Source of the DNA: Thamnocephalis sphaerospora
Taxonomy: Eukaryota > Zoopagomycota > Zoopagomycetes > Zoopagales > Sigmoideomycetaceae
Assembly (NCBI GenBank): GCA_003614735.1
Contig: KZ992572.1
Location: 1 to 29,780, forward strand
Direction of reading: 5' to 3'
DNA length: 29,780 nt
Part shown: one piece after another, positions 1 through 8,304 of the stretch
How positions within the stretch are numbered: the stretch's first letter is position 1
How the letters are laid out: every line of letters starts with the position of its first letter
Made by a program: the position numbers and the translations under genes
The notes under the pieces: model-generated
Told to the model about the DNA's origin: nothing
Database searches by the model: none
Seen by the model: the letters and a program-made list of their open reading frames with translations, nothing else

Positions 1-960
1 TGCGTTGCCATCCGCGCGTCCTGCTCCAGGTGATACCCTCGGCTTCCAACAGCTGGCGCGTTTGGTGGCATCTTGGCTTCCATATGCTCGTAAAGACCTT
101 GTGCCGTGCTGCTTGGATTAAGCTGTTCAGCACCGAGCGTGCAACATGCGGCAAGAGACCCTCCACTGCTTGTGTGACATTTGCAGTGTAAATAGTACTG
201 GTCATTCATCGTCATCCAAACAAGACTGCTGCTAATCACAGACTGCGCTACTGTTTGTACGCATCGGTAGCAGCAGCGGATACAACACACTTGCGCACCC
301 ACACAAGCCAGCTTATGGATACCGGTGGCTCTGTTCTGACATCGCGCAGCCTGTGTTGATCAAAATAGCAATGCATGGCCGTTGTTTATTTGGCAATCAA
401 ACTGTGCAGACTTGTGCGCCTAGTATGCAATGCCTTGAGTGTTAATGCTCTAGCTTTACAATCAGCCCACGTTAATATGGACTCTTTCAGCTCAGTGACA
501 TCGAAGATATACTTATGGTGATGGCTATAATACGTTTACTGGCCCATGGTTGGATCTATAATAAAGAAAAGCTGACACTCTGGCACTCCAGTCTGACCAT
601 CAAATCAATAAACGACCGCTGTTGATCACTGGTGAGTATCTTGTCGACGTTTATCAAGTGCCTTCAGACTCGTGAGTATCTAGTACACGCAACCTGGGTT
701 AACAGATTGCAGACGCGCTAAAAACGATCGTTTTCTTGATCGCTGGTGAGTATCCCACTGACGTTTTATTAGGTGTCGGTGGACTCGTGAGCGTAAAGTG
801 CTCCCAGCCTGACTAGCGGCTCGCTGACTAGCATGTCGCAAGCACAATTACGCACTGCCGTCGTGATGATGGCGCAAGCACAAGTAAAAAAGGCCGAACG
901 TCTGTTTGGCCTTCAAAATATAAAGTTACAAAATGTTATGCCTCTGCGTCGAATTAACCA
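1..960. other. Gene-free stretch upstream of the tRNA
   Basis: I see no open reading frame of useful length on either strand and no recognisable protein. The stretch is slightly AT-richer than the coding parts of the window. Its only structure is an imperfect direct repeat near 611-797, listed separately, and several copies of the donor-like word GTGAGTAT at about 632, 673 and 746. It may be plain intergenic DNA or the remains of an old intron-rich gene; nothing here decides between these. Confidence 0.5.
611..797. repeat. Imperfect direct repeat, two units about 114 bp apart
   Basis: The unit at about 611-682 is repeated at about 725-797. Both begin with AACGAYCG, continue with TTGATC-CTGGTGAGTATC, then GACGTTT, and end with GACTCGTGAG about 40 bases later. 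The offset is 114-115 bp throughout, so the two copies are collinear, but many single-base differences show they are old. No terminal inverted repeats or target-site duplications were seen, so I do not call it a mobile element. Confidence 0.55.
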
Positions 961-1032
961 TCCGCATTCGTCTAGTGGCTAGGATGTGGCGCTCTCACCG
1001 CCAAGGCCGGGGTTCAATTCCCCGATGCGGAA
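961..1032 (+). tRNA. tRNA-Glu (anticodon CTC)
   Basis: The 72-nt sequence folds into a complete cloverleaf. The acceptor stem TCCGCAT (961-967) pairs perfectly with ATGCGGA (1025-1031), leaving A1032 as the discriminator base. The anticodon stem TGGCG/CGCCA (987-991/999-1003) closes the seven-base loop CTCTCAC, giving anticodon CTC at 994-996, which reads GAG. The T stem CGGGG/CCCCG encloses TTCAATT. The internal B box GGTTCAATTCC lies at 1011-1021. There is no intron and no encoded CCA, as expected for a eukaryotic nuclear tRNA. The TCCG start and loop sequence match eukaryotic tRNA-Glu. Confidence 0.97.
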
Positions 1033-1035
1033 TCC

Positions 1036-1040
1036 TTTTT
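1036..1040 (+). terminator. RNA polymerase III terminator of tRNA-Glu
   Basis: A run of five T residues begins four bases after the discriminator base of the tRNA. This is the usual distance and length for a fungal Pol III terminator. Confidence 0.85.
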
Positions 1041-2649
1041 GCCATTTTAAATGATGGCGCGGTAACGCTTTTTACACCGGAGTTGAGTGTGTGCTGAAAA
1101 ATCAGGCCATGATGGGTCAGAGAGAATGGTAAGAGCTATGAATGGAACTAGAGCGCGCGCTAATATAGGAAAATTGGCCAACAGCATCTGCTGGTTCAGT
1201 TTGGTTCAGAGAATAGTGTCTGTACCAGTATCAGGTCAGTCAAAGCGGCACACATTCCCTTTCGTTGTGCAAGACGCGTGTTTTATATATAGCAATGAGC
1301 TGGTGAAGCAAGGGGATACGAGCGCGGGTCGCAGTTTTGATGCGGCTGACGACAACGGTCGAGATTTGCGGTCGTTTAAGAGGAGCGCTGACAAAGTCGT
1401 GTAAGAAGAGCGTTATGGCCGGCCTAGTCGTTAAGGGACGTGCCAAGATCAGCCAAGCACTGTGATGCGTTGCCGAATGCCAGCTTGGACTTGTACAGTA
1501 ATGGCGACGTTGAGCAAGCAAGGACATACGGCTCATCTGTCGTGGCCAAGTTGCAAGGCCAGCAGGTCAAACATCGTGGTGTTTGCTGATCGCTGATCGT
1601 CTAAATCTGCTTATATCCAACTGCGCGCGTTGATCTTGTCCTAGACGTGGTAGGGAGGCACTGCTACTCCGTAGTGCCGTCTCCGATACAGATCATATAT
1701 GCTGCAGTAGCATTGCTGGGGCGTACTAGTGCTTGATCAGGCGACAGCAGAGACGCGCATCTGCAAGTGCTGCAGCACCTATTTGGGGCTGTCATCCATT
1801 GCACCAACATGGCTTGTTACTCTATAGAAGATATACTTGATCGTCCGCCTGTGCGGTACCAGAGCACCAGCGGCAGCGTGTGTCTGCCATGAAACAATGA
1901 CGCACCTTGCTGCCTAGGCGAAAATAGTCGCATTGAGTGTGGTTTGGGTACCCGCTATGCAAAGATTATTAGCAATGCTTATGTGGTACGGTATGGTAGA
2001 GTATGGTACAAGCGGCCTAGGTTTGGCCAGGATGATTGGTGTTGTCGTGCTATATTGCTGGCTCTATGCTGCTGCTACATCTGCTATACCAAATCTGCCG
2101 TACCTGCCAAGACTATTGTTAGCCTGACACGTTTGCAATGGCAGTCGGCCTCGGCGTACAGGTTACCCACTTCAGCTACGCCACGGCATCATGCACATGT
2201 GTGACAACCTGCTCTGATGCTGAATGCTGGAGCAAAAATGCCGAGTTGTACATTGTGTTAGACCCGGTCAAAACGGGGCCTGTTTGAGCCCCTTGGGATT
2301 TCCAACTGCGGTCAATGTGTTGGCACGGCTGCTCCTCAAGTGCACGGCTACTAAGGGGTAGATAAGAACGGCATATTTCTTTACGTGGGCCGCTGTGTTC
2401 TACGTCAACTCTTTCTTCTCGCCACACTTATATCTACTCACGCTCACCCGCTCTTTCTTTTGTCGCTCTTTGCGCTAGATTTACTATTTGGATAGAGTTT
2501 TGTCGCTGGTCGACTACCTCATCCTTTCTGTGATTAGCAGACGCAACCGTCGTCAACCCGATCACCATAGCACACCAACCGTCCGTCATTCTCGCTCCGG
2601 AAAGGACTGAAGCATGCCCATTTGGTGCAACATATACACCTAGCTCGGC
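1041..2649. other. Stretch without a supported gene; one hydrophobic ORF
   Basis: Several ORFs of 60-140 codons overlap one another on both strands here, but none has a recognisable domain, consistent splice sites or a convincing start. The only noteworthy one is at 1957-2127 (+), 56 residues from its first ATG. It contains two hydrophobic stretches and starts MQRLLAMLMWYGM. That resembles the helix 6-7 part of the membrane family found elsewhere in this window, where an exon begins with Gln followed by a Leu-rich helix. It has no visible upstream exons, so it is at best a remnant. Confidence 0.3.
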
Positions 2650-4219
2650 ATGTCTACCACCGTTGTGTATAACGTCTGGCCCGAGACGTTTATGACTAGC
2701 GTTGGCGCACTGGGGGTCATTTTGTGCGCAAGCAACTATGTGCGCTATAGACAGCGTGACTATATACTTTTGGGAATCATTGGCAGCGGTGAGTATGCCA
2801 TGCATGTATATGCGTATGCGCCAAGCAGCGGTTGACCCTTTTGCGTACAGCCCACGTGATATCAAGTGCGCTGCGTATCTGTCCGCAAGGCTGCAGCGCC
2901 GTTCGTCTGGCCATCTCCGAGTTTTCCATCGGCCTCGTTTTACCGCTCTTGACCATCATGATTGCTCGTCTATTATTCGTCTGGTGCGTTCTGCATGGCG
3001 AAAACGCACGGCGGTCGGACACTGCTAACGACGCTGCTTCAGGTGTCTGGCGTCCCAGATTGCCGTTCCTTCCACCTGGCCATCAATGACGAATCGATTT
3101 TTCCACGTGGTTATGCTTTTGTTTATCCCTGCCGTGATACTGTACTTTGCCGGCCAATCACGTATATACGCAGGCCTCATCGAAAGGGGATCATCGAGCA
3201 CTGTGGCGCCAATCCCAACGCTGGGCCGCAGCACCGCCTTTTCAGGAGCGTGTCTTCTTATAGCTGGCCTCGCACTATGGATGCTCATTACCATGATGTT
3301 GCTTGGCATCTCCATGGGGATGTATTGGCATGGCGCGCGACGCCCGTATGGTATTGCCGCTGGCGGCTTGCCATACAAGCTCAAGGTATGCTTGAGACTG
3401 CACATGCATTTATACTTTGCATCTGGCTAATCGTGTGTGCCTATCACTTTTACCTAGCAACTACGCGTGCTTTTGATAGCACTGGGTATTCTAGCCGTGG
3501 CAGCAACGATCCACATGCTACTCGGAGCCCTTGCGTTCTATTCTCTGCTGGGACTGTCGGCGCCCACTGTGACGCTATCGTCAGTGGCAAGCATTGCTGG
3601 CACACTCGTTTACGGAGGTGCTGCTTCTTTACCAACGCCGCCGTATTCCGATTATGCATTGGGCATGAGCGCGCGCGGAGGCTATATTCTGGCACTATTG
3701 CCGCTAGTTTTGGCATTTGGTACTGTCGCGCGAATGGATGAGCTGCTGCTTGCAGACTATCGGTACTGTCGGCCAAAAAGCGACCCAAAGTTTGCTCGTG
3801 CTGAGGGTTACAGCAAGAATCTCATGCTCCTCCGAAACAATTCTGGCCCTCGTGAACGACGTTTTTTGGCGACAGAGGAATCTGCGCAAGCGCCGCCATC
3901 TTCTGTTGTTACGCCCCTTTCGATAGCATCGACGACTAGCGGAGAGCATGCAAAGTATAACATAGCAAGGGCATCGCTGACACAGCCGCGTATTCCACTG
4001 ACCATCAAGGACAATGGCGATTTTGAAAGTCTGCACACACTACTTCACCTGTCCCCTAACCAAGAAGCTAATGACGGTTTGTGGTCATCGCATAATGAAG
4101 TTCTGTCCGGATATCCGCGGGTACGTGCGTATATCAATGGAGCCCAGCGTATCAACACGGTACACAGTGCGATCACGCCATACCTGGCCAATTTTTCGCT
4201 GAGCACGCCCATGCGCTGA
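2650..4219 (+). CDS. Seven-helix membrane protein A (orphan family)
   Basis: Proposed exons are 2650-2788, 2851-2983, 3043-3385 and 3458-4219, giving 458 residues. The introns (62, 59 and 72 nt) are GT-AG; the last two have clear branch points (GCTAAC, GCTAAT). Seven hydrophobic segments are visible near residues 12-30, 38-57, 70-92, 110-128, 157-185, 207-235 and 279-297, followed by a polar tail of about 160 residues. There is no signal peptide. Intron 1 is phase 1 inside helix 2 (Ala47), intron 2 splits the codon of Trp91 (TG|G), and intron 3 is phase 0 just before Gln206-Leu207. All three positions recur in gene G, and two recur in gene H, which supports this model and common descent. I do not recognise the family. 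The topology (short N-terminus, seven helices, long tail) would suit a receptor or sensor, but no diagnostic motif is visible. Start: first in-frame ATG. Confidence 0.8.
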
Positions 4220-4948
4220 TAATGATCCCTTGACAGAACCTCATTCCGGTGCAAGCACACGATGGCACAAGGGCGTGCTAGCAGTACGTGCTGCGAGGCC
4301 ATCGCACTTGCCACGGCCTTTTGCTTTGTGTTTGTGCTATTATGAATATAACACGCCCCGTTGCCTGGTCTAGTCGGCCACCTTGTGTTCCGGGCAGCAG
4401 TGACAATCGTATGTACTGGAGATGCAATGCACACCATTCATCAATACAGCTGGTCCATTAGCAGCGCAATATGATGCTGCACTTGGCGACTCTAGCCTTT
4501 TGACTCAACCAGATGTGCTTTACGGCCGAATTTTCGGAGGTAAAGTCTTGGTAGCGTCGATATCGCATTTTCATGATAAATCTGGTAGCAATAGTGTCAC
4601 ACGAGTCGTACGGCAACGCAAATTGAACGCATTACACATCGTGGCTGTATCTATGTCAGCAGCTGCTTTCACGCAAAAACCCTCTAGCTGCACCGTTGGT
4701 CATAAGAACAGGTTGCTTTAATGCTTCCAGCACAGGCGATAAGATATGGTTTGGGAAAAGCGACAGTTTGTGAACAGACAAGGAGACCGGACCTGGCGCG
4801 TACAACGGGCCGGGTCCAATTCTATAGAGGTGTGCATGAGAATCTCCTTGGGTTAGGCGGTTGAGGGGCTGGTGCGACGGGCATGAACACGGAGCATTGG
4901 TTACATCGACGGATGAATACAGACACTAGACATAGACAGGGGTGGCAT
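4220..4948. other. Intergenic region between membrane protein A and the CsbD-like gene
   Basis: Both neighbouring genes end here, A on the plus strand and the CsbD-like gene on the minus strand, so this is a convergent 3' region. A 99-codon ORF at 4422-4721 (+) has no recognisable domain or splice context and is not called. I see nothing else of note. Confidence 0.5.
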
Positions 4949-5425
4949 CTAACGAGCACGCGCTTCGCGCAGATCTACTGTGGCCAGCGTGGCGGGGGTA
5001 GTACGAGCAGTGGGGCTGATGCGATAGCGGCGACGGCCGGTGTCGATACCTTCAATGGTGTGGCGACCACTGCCGCTGACGTTGAAGCTACCGCTGCGGT
5101 CGCGGCTGTCGCTCTGCATTGCGCGACGCTGTTTGTACTTGCGCTGGCGCTGCTCGTACTCTTTGTTGGCGGCCTCTACCTCGGCACGACCGGCATCAAC
5201 CTTCTCCTCGCCTTCCTCGATCATCCACTCGCGGCTTAGCAGCTGACCAATGGCCTTCTTCATCGAGCCGGTGATGATGTTCATCCGGCCGGCGTGGTGC
5301 TGCGGACGGCCATTGCGGTCGCCGTCAAAGGCCATGTAGCGGATGGTGGGCGTGGGCGGCCGGCGTGGGTGGAAGGGGTAGGGCGCATCGTGGACGTCGG
5401 TCATGGTGATCGGATCGTGCTGCAT
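4949..5425 (-). CDS. CsbD-like stress-response protein (probable)
   Basis: This single-exon ORF encodes 158 residues from the ATG at 5425; the reading frame stays open further upstream but has no other ATG. The centre contains GSMKKAIGQLLSREWMIEEG followed by EEKVDAGRAEVEAANKEYE. This matches the pattern of CsbD-like domains (G-x-x-K-x-x-x-G-x-L, then E-G-x-x-x-x-x-x-G-x-A), as also found in fungal Hmp1-type proteins described as binding cruciform or mismatched DNA. The region before it is Pro/His-rich and the region after it is basic and polar (Gln, Arg, Ser), so the protein is probably mostly disordered around one small helical domain. Bacterial CsbD is a general stress protein; the fungal role is poorly defined. 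The assignment rests on one short motif. A GT-rich tract at about 5510-5540 lies just upstream and may be in the 5' leader. Confidence 0.55.
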   Translation of the reverse strand: MQHDPITMTDVHDAPYPFHPRRPPTPTIRYMAFDGDRNGRPQHHAGRMNIITGSMKKAIGQLLSREWMIEEGEEKVDAGRAEVEAANKEYEQRQRKYKQRRAMQSDSRDRSGSFNVSGSGRHTIEGIDTGRRRYRISPTARTTPATLATVDLREARAR

Positions 5426-6461
5426 GCTGACGGCGTGGATGGCCAAACAGGTGTGGATGTCGGGTGTCGTGTAAACAATAATGAAACGCGAGATGTAGAC
5501 AAAGACTCGTGTGTATATGTGTGTGTATACGTGCGTGGTCGCTAGCGGTGACTTGACAAAGCGTGAGTGACGGTGATGAACACAGGGGGATAACTGAATA
5601 GCGAGTAGGTGCGTGAACGTCGGTGTCGGTTCCGTGAGCAGACTGGGGAAAGTACACGGCCGGCCAGTCGGTCGGCTGATACAGGTAAGAATAGAGCTGC
5701 AGGCGGGTTATAGCTTGGGGTGGCGCTGAAGCCGGGCGGTGTATTGCGGCGCGCAATAAATACAGCGCGGCGCGTAGCATCGGCATGTGGCTGTGCACGC
5801 AAATGCAAGTTGCGCACCAATGATGCCCACTGCCCATGGCGCGGGTGGCCGCTGCACCGGCTACTGGTGCGCACTTGCTGCTGCTCGACGTCATTGGCGT
5901 GTGGAGGAGCGCTAAATGGACAGAACGGGCATTAGACGTAGGTGGAGGGCCGAGGCCGCGGCAGGGCCGTCTACGTACTGTAGCACATGGCCAGGCCGAG
6001 CGCTGATATTCTACGACAAATGTGACAACAGCGTCGTAGAGGCAGTGGCAGTGCGTGTGCAGGATCTGCGTTTGACCCGACCGTGGAACGAGTCGGTGAG
6101 CGACATACTGCAGTGGTGCTACTAGCCGTGGTGACACTGGAGCAGACAGGACTGCTACAACGGCCGTGCTCGCGTAGCTAGACCCACATTGCCCGATGCG
6201 GCGTGCTGCAGCGTGTACATATGCACGCAGATATGCATCGCAAGAACCAGTCGTTGTCCGCGCAGGTCAACTAGCTTTGATAGACCGTGTCCAGGCCAAT
6301 CCGATTCGAGCAGATCCAGGTCGTGTGACCTATTTTGGTGACGGCGAACGATGGCAACAGCGATGACCACGACGCAATCGCATACACGTTTGGTGGTCTC
6401 CTACGTTCGCTGTGCACGGCAAAGTCGCACACACGCTGCTGTCGCTGCCTCTGTCGCAAGC
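5426..6461. other. Divergent promoter region, CsbD-like gene and GID9
   Basis: The genes on either side are transcribed away from this interval, so it should hold both promoters. It contains a TG/TA-rich tract at about 5510-5540. I could not place a convincing TATA box. A 270-codon minus-strand ORF (5325-6137) runs through it, but that frame is poor in features, overlaps the CsbD-like gene out of frame and is not called. Confidence 0.45.
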
Positions 6462-8147
6462 ATGTATCGCATCCCGCAGGAGAGCGTGCTGACGCTGGAG
6501 CAGCCGCTGCTGAAGGTAGTCATGGCGTCTGATGACCCGCCCCTTATGCGCGCTCATCGCCGCGTGCTGCACGCACAGGTACCGCATGATCAGCTGAAGC
6601 GATTGCAGCGTACCGAGCAACGCTACTGCGAGAAGGTGCTTGGTAATCATGAAAAGACGGCTAAAAAGCTGTGCAAGGAAACGCAACAGCCCGGCGGTCG
6701 CTCCACCGAGGAGGTTATCAAAGCGCTTGGTGGTATGGCAAAACAGCTGGGACAGCTGAAACGCAAGGTATACACAAAGCATGTTGGTTGCGGGACGCTG
6801 TCTGCTATGCACTGACACTATGACGTGTCTATGGCGATAGCTGGAAGAAATTGACCGTGATCAGCAGCGCGTCGTTGAGCGTACCAACGTGCGCCTGAGC
6901 CATCTGGACGATCTGTGTCGCGCCGACACGTTCGAGTCCTCCGAATGGCGGCGCTGGTCAACGGTTAAGGTGGATCGCGTGTTGGTGGACTTTTTGATGC
7001 GCGAAGGCTGGAGTGACACTGCAGAGGGGCTCGTTCGCTCGTCAGGACTTGAGGTATGCGGCAAACACACGGGTTGGCATGGCAGCAGCAGCGTTTGCGT
7101 TGTCGCTCATGTGAGCTGTCTGGTGCGCAGTCGATGGTAGACTCGGGCCTATTTGACCAGGCGCAGGCCATTGCTCACTCGCTGCTGGATGGCAATGCGT
7201 CCGAAGCACTTAAATGGTGCGCCGACAATAAGAATGGTCTGCGAAAGATAAAGGTAGGCGCCTTTGGAGAGGTGCACACCAATGCGCAGCGCTCTCTGAC
7301 CACAGAAAATGTCTAGAATACGCTCGAGTTTCAGCTGCGACTGCAAGAATTTATCGAGCTGGTGCACAAGGGTCAAAAGCTGGATGCCATCATGTATGCA
7401 CGTACGCACCTGAATCCGCTAGTTGCGGAGGCCGCCGTGGATTATGATAGTGAACGCCACCAGAGTCTGCTTTTGGAGATGCAACGCGCCATGACGCTGC
7501 TGGCACTTTCGCCTGACACGACAGTGGCACCGTATTGTGAGCTCTATGCCGGAGATCGCTGGCGTACGCTGCGCAACGCCTTTCTTGCAGCACACGTCGA
7601 GCTACACTCTTTGCCGCTACGCTCGCTATTATCGGTGTCGCTGCAGGCCGGCCTGTCGACGCTCAAGACCATGCAATGCGCTTCTAGCATTGCGGCCAGC
7701 CTTGACTCGGACAAGGATGCAAAGGCGGCGCCTAATGTACAGGTCAACACGGAAAAGAGCAGCGTGCAGATGCATGACAATGAGGTCAGTACCGTCGCCG
7801 CCGTCGCCGCCGCCTCAGCGGGTTCCTCGCTGGAACGTCGCTGGGCCGGCCAGCGGCGAGCAGCGGCACAAGGTCCACGTGCTGCGCAATGCCCTGTGTG
7901 CGTTGCACCGCTGGATGTGATTGCAGCGCGACTACCGCGGGCACATCACGAGCATTCGTCTATTATTTGCCGCATCAGTGGTCGCGTGCTTGGTAGCGAG
8001 GAAGTTGCCGGCTGCGGGCCCAATGGTCAGGTCTACTCGTGGAAGGCCCTTGAAGCACTGGCAGCGCAAACAAACGGCCACATTCAGTGCCCAGCTACTG
8101 GCGATCGGTTTACCATGCAATATGTTAAGCGTGTGTTCATTATGTAA
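6462..8147 (+). CDS. GID9: GID/CTLH E3 ligase RING subunit (Gid9/MAEA)
   Basis: This is one of the two RING-type subunits of the GID (CTLH) ubiquitin ligase, which in yeast marks gluconeogenic enzymes for degradation. Exons 6462-6515, 6579-6767, 6841-7053, 7131-7253 and 7317-8147 encode 469 residues. All four introns (63, 73, 77 and 63 nt) are phase 0. The N-terminus carries LTLEQPLLK, then a coiled-coil region. A LisH motif lies at about 124-152 and a CTLH domain at about 153-210 (KWCADNKNGLRKIK, LEFQLRLQEFIELV). A CRA region follows to about 310 (VSLQAGLSTLKTMQC). The degenerate RING begins with CPVC at 385-388 and continues through ICRISG, PNGQVYSW and QCP to the characteristic C-terminus RVFIM. 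About 70 Ala/Ser-rich residues are inserted between CRA and RING, making it longer than human MAEA (about 396). Start chosen at 6462 because family members begin a few residues before the LEQPLL motif; in-frame ATGs also exist at 6351 and 6363. Convergent with the AAA gene, 157 bp apart. Confidence 0.95.
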
Positions 8148-8304
8148 CTTTTCTGCCCTCGAGTTCTGCAGTTTCAGCACGCAGTGGGTAGCGTGAGTAA
8201 AAAGGGTCAATCGGGCTGCAGAAGCAATAATGGACATGGCATGTAAATGATAGTACACAATCTATAAGGATTACTAGGTTGATGGCAGTGTCGCAGCGGA
8301 TGAA

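Noticed and set aside
1087-1404. 105-codon plus-strand ORF after the tRNA
   Set aside because: It begins with GTG rather than ATG, has no recognisable domain and overlaps an equally open minus-strand frame.
2962-3741. 259-codon plus-strand ORF overlapping membrane gene A
   Set aside because: It runs out of frame across two introns of gene A and has no coherent features; the spliced A model is supported by conserved intron positions.
4422-4721. 99-codon plus-strand ORF
   Set aside because: No family resemblance, no splice signals, and it lies in a convergent 3' region.
5325-6137. 270-codon ORF on the minus strand
   Set aside because: It overlaps the CsbD-like gene out of frame, has no domain or helix pattern, starts in the divergent promoter region and is rich in His, Pro, Arg and Cys as expected of a chance frame in GC-rich DNA.
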